A stretch of 64,000 nt of DNA, from positions 124,001 through 188,000 of the forward strand of contig JAFMJH010000001.1 in the NCBI GenBank assembly GCA_017853555.1. Direction: 5' to 3'. Position 1 is the first letter of the stretch; each line of letters opens with the position of its first letter. This DNA comes from Steroidobacteraceae bacterium. Lineage in GTDB: Bacteria; Pseudomonadota; Gammaproteobacteria; Steroidobacterales; Steroidobacteraceae. Position numbers and translations under genes: made by a program. Shown here piece after piece: positions 1 through 9,903 of the stretch. Below the pieces are notes generated by a model, which was not told the DNA's origin, did no database searches, and saw nothing but the letters and a program-made list of their open reading frames with translations.

Positions 1-223
1 GCTGCTCGAGTCGACGCACCGCCCAAGCGCCGGCCAGATCGGGCACGACGGCACCGACGATGATCCGCAAACGACGATGGGAAGAAAAATCGAGCGCGTC
101 GATCTCGCGCTCGATGTCACCGACTTCGCGCGAGCGCCAATGACCGCCCAAGGTGACGCACAACGTCTCGCCGTCACCGACGATCGTCAGGTGGATCGAT
201 GCCTTGTCCGGATTCGGGTGCAC
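1..223 (-). CDS. Partial CDS (3' end off window): N-terminal STAS-like region of a putative MlaE-type ABC transporter permease
   Basis: Minus-strand frame open from a GTG at 223 to the window edge: [74 protein letters not shown]. Resembles the STAS domain preceding MlaE permeases. Not in the ORF track. Confidence 0.45.
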   Translation of the reverse strand, partial: MHPNPDKASIHLTIVGDGETLCVTLGGHWRSREVGDIEREIDALDFSSHRRLRIIVGAVVPDLAGAWAVRRLEQ

Positions 224-250
224 GACCTGGGCCGTAACGGCCGCGGTTCG

Positions 251-493
251 TCAGGGCAACGTCTTGTGGGCACCGTCGCACAGCGGTGCGTTCGCGGTGT
301 GCTTGCAACCGCAAAACCAGACTTTGCCGGTGGTGGTCGCATCATATTTGAGCGGCGTGAAGTCGCTGCCTTTATGCGAGCCGTCACAGAACGGTTGCTT
401 GGCGGACTTGCCGCACGTGCACCACCAATAGCTCTTGCCGGCTTCGACGTCGACGGGGATCGGGGTGCGGCTGGCGATGACGGGATCGGACAT
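251..493 (-). CDS. Dual CDGSH iron-sulfur domain protein
   Basis: 80 aa with two motifs: [16 protein letters not shown] and [16 protein letters not shown]. Confidence 0.9.
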   Translation of the reverse strand: MSDPVIASRTPIPVDVEAGKSYWWCTCGKSAKQPFCDGSHKGSDFTPLKYDATTTGKVWFCGCKHTANAPLCDGAHKTLP

Positions 494-541
494 GGGTATG
501 GACCTGTATGGTTAAATCGCCTCGAGTGTAACGCGAGGCGG

Positions 542-1732
542 ATGATGACGACCATCGGTACTCCCCTAAGTTCGGGTGCAACGCGATTGATGCTGCTCGG
601 CGCGGGCGAACTCGGCAAAGAAGTCGTCATCGAAGCGCAGCGCTTCGGCGTCGAGGTGATCGCCGTGGATCGCTATGCCAACGCGCCGGCCATGCAGGTT
701 GCGCATCGCTGTCACGTGATTGACATGCTCGATCCGCGCGCGCTCCGGGAACTTGTCCTGCGCGAACGCCCGCATTTCATCGTGCCGGAAATCGAAGCCA
801 TCGCCACCACCGAATTGCTCGCGCTCGAGCAGGAGGGGTACACGGTGATTCCGACCGCACGCGCGGCCCGCTTGACCATGGATCGCGAAGGCATCCGGCG
901 GCTTGCCGCCGAACAACTCGGGCTAGCGACTTCGCCGTACCGGTTCGCCGACACGCGCGAGGACTATCTGCGTGCCATCGCCGACATCGGCTTGCCTTGC
1001 GTGGTCAAGCCCGTCATGTCGAGTTCGGGCAAAGGCCAGAGCACGGTGCGTGAGACGACGCAGATCGAAGCCGCCTGGGACTATGCGCAAGCCGGCGGAC
1101 GCGCGGGTGCAGGCCGCGTGATCGTCGAGGGTTTCGTCGACTTCGATTACGAAATCACCTTGCTCACGATGCGTCATGCGGGGGGCACGGACTTTTGCGC
1201 GCCGATCGGTCACTTGCAAATCGCCGGTGACTATCGCGAGTCGTGGCAGCCGCACCCCATGAGCACGATCGCGCTCGAGGAAAGTCGCCGCATCGCCACC
1301 CGCATCACCGAAGCACTCGGCGGCCGCGGCGTCTTCGGTGTCGAACTGTTCGTCAAAGACGATCGCGTATGGTTCAGCGAAGTATCACCGCGACCGCACG
1401 ACACCGGCATGGTGACGTTGATCTCCCAGGATTTGTCGGAGTTCGCCTTGCACGTGCGCGCGATACTCGGCTTGCCCATACCGTCGATTCGTCTGCATGG
1501 CGCCTCGGCGTCGTGCGCAGTGCTGATCGACGCCGATACGGCGAATCTCAGTTTCACTCAAGTCGAAAGTGCACTGCAGGAACCGGATACGGCACTGCGT
1601 CTGTTCGGCAAACCCGAGGTACGCGGTCACCGCCGCATGGGCGTGACGCTCGCCCGGGCGGACTCCGTCGAGCGCGCCCGCGACGTCGCACGCGACATGG
1701 CCGAGCGCCTCGTGTCCGGCGCGCGCCCCTAG
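542..1732 (+). CDS. purT: Formate-dependent phosphoribosylglycinamide formyltransferase (GAR transformylase 2)
   Basis: [63 protein letters not shown]... ATP-grasp. The ORF-track start at 77 is an upstream over-extension. Confidence 0.95.
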   Translation: MMTTIGTPLSSGATRLMLLGAGELGKEVVIEAQRFGVEVIAVDRYANAPAMQVAHRCHVIDMLDPRALRELVLRERPHFIVPEIEAIATTELLALEQEGYTVIPTARAARLTMDREGIRRLAAEQLGLATSPYRFADTREDYLRAIADIGLPCVVKPVMSSSGKGQSTVRETTQIEAAWDYAQAGGRAGAGRVIVEGFVDFDYEITLLTMRHAGGTDFCAPIGHLQIAGDYRESWQPHPMSTIALEESRRIATRITEALGGRGVFGVELFVKDDRVWFSEVSPRPHDTGMVTLISQDLSEFALHVRAILGLPIPSIRLHGASASCAVLIDADTANLSFTQVESALQEPDTALRLFGKPEVRGHRRMGVTLARADSVERARDVARDMAERLVSGARP

Positions 1733-1763
1733 TTCGTCGCGTGGTTCATCGCGACGCCGGCCA

Positions 1764-2690
1764 TCACGCCTCGCCGCGCAGACGACGCAATCGCATCACG
1801 ACGACGAGCGACGCCGCGCAAAGCGCAACTCCCAGCCAAAGATTGACGTCTCCGAGCAACGCGAGCGCGCTGAGTCGCTCATGGGCCGTATCGACGCTGC
1901 GCGCGATGCCGTCGGCACTGCTGCCGTGTTCGGGTCGGTTCACGGTCACGTTCACCGCTTCGAAATAACCGCTCAATCGATGCGCGAGGAACTGCGCGAC
2001 GTAGCGCGTACCGAAGAGCAGCTTTTCAGCCGTGATCGCGAATACCGGCGGCAACGCCGCCCACACCCAGGGCGAGCGTTTGGCGTACACGGACATCAGC
2101 ATCAGATAGGCCGCGACGGGTGAATACCAGAGCGCAGCGACGAGCAGATTCCCGAGCAACGTCGCCTGGATGGCCAACCACTCGAAACCGTGCCAAATCA
2201 CGAGCGGCGCGAGCGGTGTTCCGCCGAGCTTCAAAGATGCGAGCAGAAAGGTCACGAGGCTCGTGACCAGCGACACCGCCCACACCAGCACGGGCGTGGC
2301 GACGAGCGCGACGAAAATCTTTGCCAGCACGGTGTCGCGATCGGACACGGGCAGAGAGCGCCAGAACAGAATGCTGCGATCCTTGCGCTCGGCATACAGA
2401 CAATCGAGCAGGTAGCCGAAGATCACGAACAGCGACGCGATCAATATCGGCAGCATGAGCCCCGCGATCCAGACCGCGAAGATTTTCTGTTGCGCGATGG
2501 TGTCGGTAGCGAGGCGGGAAAAATACTCGGTATCGTCGCCGTCGAGCGAAATGCTGATGCCGCCGTGCATCTGCGTGCCGAAGAGTGTGCCGAGGATGAG
2601 CAATGCGGCGACGCCCAAGGGCACCCACAACAGACTGCGGTGCTCCCAATATTCACGGCGTACGAGCGTGACGAATTCGCGGACGTTCAT
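1764..2690 (-). CDS. ABC-2 type transporter permease
   Basis: Multiple hydrophobic segments; directly follows and overlaps the ATPase ORF. Confidence 0.8.
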   Translation of the reverse strand: MNVREFVTLVRREYWEHRSLLWVPLGVAALLILGTLFGTQMHGGISISLDGDDTEYFSRLATDTIAQQKIFAVWIAGLMLPILIASLFVIFGYLLDCLYAERKDRSILFWRSLPVSDRDTVLAKIFVALVATPVLVWAVSLVTSLVTFLLASLKLGGTPLAPLVIWHGFEWLAIQATLLGNLLVAALWYSPVAAYLMLMSVYAKRSPWVWAALPPVFAITAEKLLFGTRYVAQFLAHRLSGYFEAVNVTVNRPEHGSSADGIARSVDTAHERLSALALLGDVNLWLGVALCAASLVVVMRLRRLRGEA

Positions 2691-3550
2691 CGGCGAGCCC
2701 CCTGCATTTTGGCGACGAACAGATCGGCCAGCGACGGCGTGCGCGTTTCGCCAAAAGCCGCGAGTTCGCTCGCGCTGCGGTTTTCAAAAGTCATTGCGAT
2801 GCGACCGAACACTTCGCGCTCATCGATCGGACCCAAGGTGCGCGCGGCGGAGGCCTGCGCCGCCGAGGTGATCAATTGCACGTAGCGAGACGACAAATCC
2901 TCGACGGCTGCATCGAGCACGATGCGGCCACGATCGATGAACAACACGTCGGTGAGCAGATGCTCCACTTCTTCGACTTGATGCGTCGTCACCAGGATCG
3001 TGCGCTGATGATCGAAGTAGTCATTCAGCAAAGTGTCGTAAAACGTGCGGCGGTACAGCAGATCGAGCCCCAGCGTCGGTTCGTCGAGCACGAGGATGCG
3101 GGCATCGATCGCCATGATGAGTGCGAGGTGCAACTGCGTGGTCATGCCCTTCGACAGTTCGCCTATGCGCGCCCGCAGTTGCACGTCCGTGCGCGCGAGC
3201 ACGGTTTCGGCACGGTTGCGATCGAATTTGGGATGGACGCCGGCGACGTAGTCGAGCGCTTGCGAGACCCGCAACCACTTGGGCAGCACGGCAACGTCGG
3301 CGATGAAGCAGATTTCCTGCATGAGCTGATCGCGCGCGGTGCGCGGATCGTGGCCGAGCACGCGCAATTCACCCTCGAAGCCGATCAAACCGAGCAACGC
3401 CTTCAGGGCGGTGGTCTTGCCGGCGCCGTTCGGACCCATGAGCCCGACGATGCGGCCGCTGCGGATGTCGAACGAGACATCGTCGAGCACGGGCTTGCCG
3501 GCGTTATAACTTTTGCGCAGATGGCGCGCGGTGATGACGGGGTCAGTCAT
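2687..3550 (-). CDS. ABC transporter ATP-binding protein
   Basis: Walker A GPNGAGKTT, Walker B ILVLDEPTLGLD. Confidence 0.93.
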   Translation of the reverse strand: MTDPVITARHLRKSYNAGKPVLDDVSFDIRSGRIVGLMGPNGAGKTTALKALLGLIGFEGELRVLGHDPRTARDQLMQEICFIADVAVLPKWLRVSQALDYVAGVHPKFDRNRAETVLARTDVQLRARIGELSKGMTTQLHLALIMAIDARILVLDEPTLGLDLLYRRTFYDTLLNDYFDHQRTILVTTHQVEEVEHLLTDVLFIDRGRIVLDAAVEDLSSRYVQLITSAAQASAARTLGPIDEREVFGRIAMTFENRSASELAAFGETRTPSLADLFVAKMQGARR

Positions 3551-3902
3551 TTTTCTTGGGTCCCAGCAATTCGTGTACGTCGAGACCGAGACGCGCGATG
3601 GTGGCCTGCGTCTTCGGCCATTCCTGCTCCAGAAAGCGCTGCCGCTCGTCTTTCAAAAGTGCGGCGCGGGCGCCGGTACTCACGTACATCCCTAGCCCGC
3701 GACGTTTTTCGACGAGTTGCTCCTCGACCAGAGTCTGATAACCCTTCAACACCGTCAGCGGGTTCAGACGAAACTCCGCCGCGACATTGCGCACCGACGG
3801 CAGGGGATCGCCTTCTTTCAGCGTCCCTTCCAGGATCATCGCCACGACGCGATCGCGCAGTTGGCGATAGATCGGCGTGCCGTCGGCCCACTTCGAGTCC
3901 AT
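3543..3902 (-). CDS. GntR family transcriptional regulator (YtrA-like, short C-terminus)
   Basis: MDSKWADGTPIYRQLRDRVVAMILEGTLKEGDPLPSVRNVAAEFRLNPLTVLKGYQTL wHTH; 119 aa; in an ABC operon. Confidence 0.9.
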   Translation of the reverse strand: MDSKWADGTPIYRQLRDRVVAMILEGTLKEGDPLPSVRNVAAEFRLNPLTVLKGYQTLVEEQLVEKRRGLGMYVSTGARAALLKDERQRFLEQEWPKTQATIARLGLDVHELLGPKKND

Positions 3903-3909
3903 GCGGGTC

Positions 3910-4053
3910 TCAGGCGTGCGGCAGCCAGCGCATCACTTGGGCACTCTGCTGCAATGCACAGAGAAACGCCGCGGTGGCGGTGAAGGAGGCGAGCGCGGCG
4001 AACCAGTTGCGGGCGGCCGGCAGCGGACAGTGGTCGAAGTTGTTCAAAATCAT
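3910..4053 (-). CDS. Small (47 aa) putative single-TM protein, first gene of the GntR/ABC operon
   Basis: MILNNFDHCPLPAARNWFAALASFTATAAFLCALQQSAQVMRWLPHA; 7 bp upstream of the GntR gene, downstream of a consensus-like promoter. Confidence 0.55.
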   Translation of the reverse strand: MILNNFDHCPLPAARNWFAALASFTATAAFLCALQQSAQVMRWLPHA

Positions 4054-4101
4054 GGCGGTACTCCGTTTTTTGACCGAGCGATGGGCCTGGCCTGTCGTCT
4101 T

Positions 4102-4125
4102 GGTGTTATATATCACTACAACACC
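4102..4125 (-). promoter_or_regulatory. Candidate YtrA/GntR operator overlapping the -10 region; TTGACA -35 at 4133-4138 (minus strand)
   Basis: GGTGTTATATATCACTACAACACC: 9-bp inverted arms GGTGTT(A/G)TA with 1 mismatch. Minus strand reads TTGACA-N17/18-TGATAT/GATATA. Confidence 0.6.
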
Positions 4126-4202
4126 GAGCCCGTGTCAACTCCCTCCGTCAAGGGGGGTGCCGGTGGATTAAAATTGGGGGGTATTTTCTCTGGAGTATCC
4201 CG

Positions 4203-5183
4203 ATGAAGAAGCCCCTGAACGTCGCAATCACCGGCGCTGCCGGCCAGATCGGCTATGCCCTCGCCTTCCGTGTCGCCTCCGGCGCCATGCTCGGCCCCGA
4301 CCAGCCGGTCAACCTGCACCTGCTCGAGATCACGCCGGCGTTGCCGACGCTGCAGGGTGTCGTCATGGAACTCAACGACTGCGCGTTTCCGACGCTGAAC
4401 AAGGTCGTCGCGACCGATGATGCGAAGGTCGCGTTCAAGGATTGTCACGCGGCGCTGCTCGTCGGCGCCCGTCCGCGCGGCCCCGGCATGGAGCGCAAAG
4501 ATTTGTTGCTCGCCAACGCGCAGATTTTCTCGGCGCAAGGCAAGGCGCTCGATGCGGTCGCGGCACGCGACGTGCGCGTGCTCGTGGTCGGCAACCCCGC
4601 CAACACCAACGCGCTGATCGCGATGAAGAACGCGCCGTCGCTCAAGCCGCAGTCGTTCACCGCGATGACGCGTCTCGATCACAACCGCGCGCTGTCGCAG
4701 CTCGCGGAAAAGACCGGCACGCACGTCAACGACATCCAAAAAATGATCATCTGGGGCAACCACTCGGCCACCCAGTATCCGGACATCAACCACTGCTTCG
4801 TGCAGGGCAAGTCCGCACGCTCGCTGGTCGATGCGGCGTGGGTCGAAAAGGACTTCATCCCGACCGTGCAGCAACGCGGCGCGGCGATCATCAAAGCCCG
4901 CGGCGCGTCGTCCGCGGCCTCGGCCGGCTCGGCGGCGATCGATCACATCCGTGACTGGTTCCGCGGCTCGGCCAACGGCGACTGGGTGTCGATGGGCATT
5001 CCCTCGGACGGCAGCTACGGCATTCCGGAAGGCGTGATCTATTCCTACCCCGTCGTGTGTCGCAACGGACATTACGAAATCGTGCAGGGGCTCGCGATCG
5101 ACGAATTCAGCCGTGCCCGCATGGATGCGACGCACAAGGAATTGCTCGAGGAGCGCGACGGCGTGAAGGAACTTCTCGGTTGA
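4203..5183 (+). CDS. mdh: Malate dehydrogenase
   Basis: [43 protein letters not shown]...; [33 protein letters not shown]. Confidence 0.95.
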   Translation: MKKPLNVAITGAAGQIGYALAFRVASGAMLGPDQPVNLHLLEITPALPTLQGVVMELNDCAFPTLNKVVATDDAKVAFKDCHAALLVGARPRGPGMERKDLLLANAQIFSAQGKALDAVAARDVRVLVVGNPANTNALIAMKNAPSLKPQSFTAMTRLDHNRALSQLAEKTGTHVNDIQKMIIWGNHSATQYPDINHCFVQGKSARSLVDAAWVEKDFIPTVQQRGAAIIKARGASSAASAGSAAIDHIRDWFRGSANGDWVSMGIPSDGSYGIPEGVIYSYPVVCRNGHYEIVQGLAIDEFSRARMDATHKELLEERDGVKELLG

Positions 5184-5212
5184 CGCGCAGTCCGTCTCGA
5201 CAGGACGCGAAC

Positions 5213-5241
5213 GAAGGGGGCCGTCGGCCCCCTTCTTTTTT
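5213..5241 (+). terminator. Intrinsic terminator downstream of mdh
   Basis: GAAGGGGGCC-gtc-GGCCCCCTTC followed by TTTTTT. Confidence 0.9.
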
Positions 5242-5260
5242 ACCGTATCCGTATTAGGCT

Positions 5261-7771
5261 TTGCACATGCTAAACACTCTGCTCGTTGTCGCCCTCGCCG
5301 CACTCGCCCTCTGGGCCCTGACCGTCCCGGGCGGCATCATCACGCTGCTGTTCGTCGCCGCCGTGCTCTACCTCGCTTACAAGCGCTTGAGCCTCGCGAC
5401 CTTCACCGCGACGTTCTTCGTGCTGCTGCTCGCCTATCAATTGCTGGGCGCACCCGCCGGAGTCTGGAAAGGATTTCTCTGGCTCGCCTTCACGGCGCTC
5501 GCCTTGTTCAATCTCGCACCGCTGCGCAAATCGCTCGTCACGCGGCCCTTCATGAAAATCTATCGCCGCATGCTGCCGAACATGTCGTCGACCGAGCGCG
5601 AAGCCCTCGAAGCCGGCACGGTGTGGTGGGATGGCGAACTCTTCACCGGCAAACCGGATTGGTCGAAGCTGCTCGGCGCGAAAGCGCCGCAGCTCACCGC
5701 CGAAGAGCAGGCCTTTCTTGACGGCCCCTGCGAAGAACTGTGCGGCATGATCGACGACTTCGACATCACGCACCGCCGCGGCGACATGCCGCCCGAAATC
5801 TGGGAGTTTCTGAAGACGCGCGGCTTCTTCGCGATGATCATCCAGAAAAAATACGGCGGCCTCGAGTTTTCGGCCTATGCGCATTCCTGCGTGCTGGCGA
5901 AACTGTCGACCCGCAGCTCGACGGTGTCGTCGACCGTCGCGGTGCCGAATTCTTTGGGTCCGGGCGAACTGCTGCAGCACTACGGCACCGAGCAGCAGAA
6001 AAACCATTATCTGCCGCGACTCGCGCGCGGCGAGGACATCCCCTGCTTCGCGCTCACCGGTCCGCGCGCAGGCTCGGACGCGGCGTCGCTGCCGGACACC
6101 GGCGTGGTGTGCCACGGAAGCTGGGAAGGCCGCGAAGTCGTCGGCATCAAACTCAATTTCTCGAAGCGCTACATCACGCTCGCACCGGTCGCCACCGTGA
6201 TCGGTCTCGCCTTCCGCCTGTTCGACCCGGAGCATCTGCTCGGCGAAAAGAGCGATGTCGGCATCACCTGCGCACTGATTCCGCGTGCCACGGCAGGCGT
6301 CACCATCGGTCGGCGACACTTCCCGCTCAACGTGCCGTTCCAGAACGGCCCGATCCAGGGTCGCGACGTGTTCGTGCCGCTCGACTTCATCATCGGCGGT
6401 CCGGCGATGGCAGGTCAGGGCTGGCGCATGCTGGTCGAGCAGTTGTCGGTCGGCCGCTGCATTTCTTTGCCCTCGAGCGGTACCGGCGGCGGCAAAGCCG
6501 CGGTATTCGCCACCGGTGCGTACGCGCGCATCCGCCGCCAGTTCAACATGCCGGTCGGCCGTTTCGAGGGCATCGAAAGCGTGATCGCGCGCATGGTCGG
6601 TCTCACCTACACGATGGATGCCGCGCGCTCGGTCACCGCCGGTGCGATCGACGGCGGAGAAAAACCGTCCGTACCTTCGGCGATGCTCAAATATCACGTC
6701 ACCGAGATGGCACGTCAGGTGGCCAACGACGCGATGGACGTGCACGGCGGCAAAGGCATCTGCCTCGGTCCCAACAATTATCTCGGCCGCGGCTACCAGG
6801 TCGTGCCGGTGGCCATCACGGTCGAAGGTGCGAACATCCTCACGCGCAGCCTCATCATCTTCGGGCAGGGCGCGATCCGTTGTCATCCCTTCGTGCTCAA
6901 AGAAATGGAGGCGGCACGCAATCCGGATCGCAAGCGCGGCGTGGACGAATTCGATGCGGCCTTGTTCGGCCACGTCGGCTTCACGATCAGCAACGCCGTA
7001 CGCTCCTTCATCATGGCGCTCACCAACGCGCGCTTCACCGCAGCACCGGACACGGGTCCCGCGCGCCGCTATTACCAGCATATCGTCCGGTTCTCCGCGA
7101 GTTTCGCGTTCGCGGTCGACGTCGCGATGCTGAGTCTCGGCGGCTATCTCAAGAAGAAGGAAAATCTTTCGGCGCGGCTCGGCGACGTGTTGTCGTGCAT
7201 GTACCTCGCCTCGATGGTGCTCAAGCACTATGAAAACCAGGGCCGCAAGCCCGAAGATCTGCCCATCGTCGAGTGGGCCTGTCGCGATCTGCTCTACAAA
7301 GCGCAGGAGCAACTGCACGCCTTTCTGCGCAACTTCCCGATTCGTTGGCTCGCGGGGCTGATGCGTTTTTGCATCTTCCCGAACGGCTTGCATTACTCGG
7401 CACCGGACGATCGCCTCGGTCGCCAACTCGCGAGCCTCGTGCTCGAGCCGTCGGCGGTGCGCGATCGTCTATGTCATCCGGTCTATCGCCGCGTGGCAGC
7501 GAACAACCCGCTCGGTCTTCTGCAGGAAGTGCTGGAGATGGCCGAGCGCGCCGAAGCGCTCGAGAAGACGATCCGCGTCCAGGGCGTGAAAACCGGTCGC
7601 ATCCGGAGTCTCGCGCTGCCGCAGCAAATCATCGAAGCGGAGGCCTTGGGACTGATCACGTCCGCCGACGCGGAGTGGTTGGCCGAATACGATCGCAAGG
7701 TCATGAACATCGTCGACGTCGACGATTTCGCACCGCACGAACTCGGCACGCTCAGCGCAAGCGCGCGATGA
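5261..7771 (+). CDS. fadE: Acyl-CoA dehydrogenase, FadE type
   Basis: 836 aa; membrane N-terminus; LPRLARGEDIPCFALTGPRAGSDAASLPDTG; C-terminal DUF1974-like region. Confidence 0.93.
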   Translation: MHMLNTLLVVALAALALWALTVPGGIITLLFVAAVLYLAYKRLSLATFTATFFVLLLAYQLLGAPAGVWKGFLWLAFTALALFNLAPLRKSLVTRPFMKIYRRMLPNMSSTEREALEAGTVWWDGELFTGKPDWSKLLGAKAPQLTAEEQAFLDGPCEELCGMIDDFDITHRRGDMPPEIWEFLKTRGFFAMIIQKKYGGLEFSAYAHSCVLAKLSTRSSTVSSTVAVPNSLGPGELLQHYGTEQQKNHYLPRLARGEDIPCFALTGPRAGSDAASLPDTGVVCHGSWEGREVVGIKLNFSKRYITLAPVATVIGLAFRLFDPEHLLGEKSDVGITCALIPRATAGVTIGRRHFPLNVPFQNGPIQGRDVFVPLDFIIGGPAMAGQGWRMLVEQLSVGRCISLPSSGTGGGKAAVFATGAYARIRRQFNMPVGRFEGIESVIARMVGLTYTMDAARSVTAGAIDGGEKPSVPSAMLKYHVTEMARQVANDAMDVHGGKGICLGPNNYLGRGYQVVPVAITVEGANILTRSLIIFGQGAIRCHPFVLKEMEAARNPDRKRGVDEFDAALFGHVGFTISNAVRSFIMALTNARFTAAPDTGPARRYYQHIVRFSASFAFAVDVAMLSLGGYLKKKENLSARLGDVLSCMYLASMVLKHYENQGRKPEDLPIVEWACRDLLYKAQEQLHAFLRNFPIRWLAGLMRFCIFPNGLHYSAPDDRLGRQLASLVLEPSAVRDRLCHPVYRRVAANNPLGLLQEVLEMAERAEALEKTIRVQGVKTGRIRSLALPQQIIEAEALGLITSADAEWLAEYDRKVMNIVDVDDFAPHELGTLSASAR

Positions 7772-8228
7772 GTGCGCGACTTGCGCCTTCGACGAGATCG
7801 AGCACGCGCTCGAAATCCGCGGGTCCGCCGTAGTACGGGTCGGGCACGTCGCTGCGCGGTGCCTCGGCCCAGTGCGACAAATACAAAGACACGCGTACGG
7901 CACGTCCGGGCGGTGCAAGCGCGAGCAAGCCGTCGCGGTGCCCCTCGTCCATCGCGAGCAGCAGATCGAAGCGATCGAAGTCGTCGGGCTCGATGCGACG
8001 TGCGCGCAACACCGACAGATCGTAGCCGCGGCGGCGTGCCGCGGCGATGGTGCGCGGGTCGGGCGGCTCGCCGGCGTGAAAATCGTGCATGCCCGCCGAG
8101 TCGATCGTGCCGCGCAGCCACGGCGCCTCGCGCATCGCCAAGGCGCGGAACACGCCCTCCGCGGTGGGCGAGCGACAAATATTGCCGCTGCAGACGAACA
8201 GGATGCTGGGATCTTTGGGCATGTGCAT
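7752..8228 (-). CDS. Low molecular weight protein-tyrosine-phosphatase
   Basis: MHMPKDPSILFVCSGNICRSPTAEGVF (CX5R P-loop) ... DPYYGG. In-frame inside the over-extended ORF 7752..9455. Confidence 0.93.
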   Translation of the reverse strand: MHMPKDPSILFVCSGNICRSPTAEGVFRALAMREAPWLRGTIDSAGMHDFHAGEPPDPRTIAAARRRGYDLSVLRARRIEPDDFDRFDLLLAMDEGHRDGLLALAPPGRAVRVSLYLSHWAEAPRSDVPDPYYGGPADFERVLDLVEGASRALIARLR

Positions 8229-8246
8229 CGATGGTAGTCTAACGAA

Positions 8247-9476
8247 GTGATTCTGCACGTCGACATGGACGCGTTCTACGCCTCGGTCGAACAGCGCGAC
8301 CGCCCCGAGCTCGTCGGTCTGCCGCTGATCGTCGGCGGCACGAGCGGTCGCGGCGTCGTCGCGGCTGCGAGTTACGAGGTGCGCAAATTCGGCGTGCGCT
8401 CGGCGATGCCGATCCGCCGCGCGCTGCAACTGTGTCCGCATGCCGTCTGCGTGCGCCCGCGCATGGCGCGTTATGCCGAAGTGTCGGCACAAGTGTTCGC
8501 CGTGTTCCACGAGTTCACGCCGCTCGTGCAAGGTTTGTCGCTCGACGAAGCCTATCTCGACGTCACGGCAAGTCGCGCTCTCAAAGGCGACGCCGTCACC
8601 ATCGCGCGCGAGATCAAGCGCCGCATACGCGAACGCACGGGACTCGCGGCCTCCGTCGGCGTCGCGCCCAACAAACTCGTCGCCAAGATCGCCTCCGATC
8701 TCGAGAAGCCCGACGGGCTGACGGTGGTGACGGAAGATCGCATCCATGCAGTCCTCGATCCCCTGCCGGTAAAGCGATTGCCCGGACTCGGACGCAAAAA
8801 GGGCGACGAGGTCATGGCCGCCGGCATCGCCACCCTGGGCGCGCTGCGAGGCGCGAGCGAGCGTGAATTGCGCCCGTTGTTCGGCGCCGACTGGCAAAGC
8901 TGGCAACGACGTGCCGCAGGGATCGACGATCGTGCGGTCGATCCGGATCGGGACGACAAATCGGTGAGCGCAGAACACACCTTCGCCACCGACCTTGCGG
9001 AACCTGCGGCCTTGACGGCGGAACTCGCCCGTCTCGCCGACAAGGTCGCTGCACGCCTGCGCGCCAAAGAAATTGATGCGGGTTGCGTGACGGTCAAAAT
9101 TCGTCGCCACGACTTCGTCACCCAGACGCGACAGATGCAGATTGTCCCGGCGACCCGCGAGACGCGCGTACTCGCCGAGGCTGCGCAGCGCCTGCTTGCC
9201 GAATGGTTGCGTGCGCATCCGCGAGCGAAACTGCGTTTGCTCGGCGTCGGTGCCTCGGATCTGCAGACGGCCGTGCAACCGGATCTGTTCGATGCGCCCG
9301 TCGCCATCGCCAATCGCAAACTCGACGCCGCAGTCGACGCGATCAAGCAGCGCTTCGGTCACGATGCTCTGTCGCGTGCCAATGGCCTCAGGGCGATGCA
9401 CGAAAGCGTGCTCGGTGATGCCACAACGTCGCGAACGCCGCGCCCGCCAAAACACCGAACCAATGAGCCTCGATGA
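8247..9476 (+). CDS. dinB: DNA polymerase IV (Y-family)
   Basis: MILHVDMDAFYASVEQRDRPELVGLPLIVGG; SLDEAYLDVT; GVAPNKLVAKIASDLEKPDG; GTG start. Confidence 0.95.
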   Translation: MILHVDMDAFYASVEQRDRPELVGLPLIVGGTSGRGVVAAASYEVRKFGVRSAMPIRRALQLCPHAVCVRPRMARYAEVSAQVFAVFHEFTPLVQGLSLDEAYLDVTASRALKGDAVTIAREIKRRIRERTGLAASVGVAPNKLVAKIASDLEKPDGLTVVTEDRIHAVLDPLPVKRLPGLGRKKGDEVMAAGIATLGALRGASERELRPLFGADWQSWQRRAAGIDDRAVDPDRDDKSVSAEHTFATDLAEPAALTAELARLADKVAARLRAKEIDAGCVTVKIRRHDFVTQTRQMQIVPATRETRVLAEAAQRLLAEWLRAHPRAKLRLLGVGASDLQTAVQPDLFDAPVAIANRKLDAAVDAIKQRFGHDALSRANGLRAMHESVLGDATTSRTPRPPKHRTNEPR

Positions 9477-9903
9477 CGACGCGTGCGCCGTCGGCCAGCA
9501 ATTCGTTCGGCCAGGGCAACACCCCGACCACGCGTTCGTAAACGAGCTTCGCGACGCCGAGCATCGCGAGCCACTTTGCGTACCGTACGCGTTGCCAAAG
9601 ATCGTGCACGATGCCGGCGGTCATCGCGGCATGGAGCACGCCGGACGCACCGACGTACCACTCGATCGACGTGCACCACCAAAGACCGAGATCGATCGTC
9701 GCGATGGCCAAAAGCAGCAACGCCAACCAGGCGCGCAAAGGAAAGGCGCGCCGATAGAGCAGCACGATCAGCAGGAGCCCGGCGACGTTGGCCGCCGCAT
9801 GTGCCGCGCCGAGGTGCACGAAGTGCCCGGTGATCCAGCGCCACGGCTCGTCCGTCTCGAAGGCATCGCGACGCCAGGCGAGCCATGTGACCCACTCGCT
9901 CAA
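9388..9903 (-). CDS. Rhombosortase-like rhomboid-family intramembrane serine protease
   Basis: From a TTG overlapping the PPTase stop: WRWITGHFVHLGAAHAAANVAGLLLIVLLYRR...SIEWYVGASGVLHAAMTAGIV (GASG catalytic Ser, late His). Confidence 0.75.
   Translation of the reverse strand: MSEWVTWLAWRRDAFETDEPWRWITGHFVHLGAAHAAANVAGLLLIVLLYRRAFPLRAWLALLLLAIATIDLGLWWCTSIEWYVGASGVLHAAMTAGIVHDLWQRVRYAKWLAMLGVAKLVYERVVGVLPWPNELLADGARVVIEAHWFGVLAGAAFATLWHHRARFRASP

Noticed and set aside
77-541. N-terminal extension of the 551-aa purT ORF
   Set aside because: Overlaps the CDGSH gene on the other strand and lacks PurT similarity; PurT homology begins at MTTIG after 542.
5270-7426. 718-aa minus-strand ORF opposite fadE
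   Set aside because: Antisense shadow ORF: composition rich in R/H/D/E with no recognisable domain, fully covered by clear fadE coding sequence. Same reasoning for 10885..12939(-), 13969..16404(+), 18100..20340(+), 27595..29958(-), 35650..38265(+), 40292..41926(+) and 54956..56827(+).
8229-9455. N-terminal 409 residues of the 567-aa minus ORF ending in the phosphatase
   Set aside because: Antisense to dinB with no domain; the phosphatase starts at 8228.
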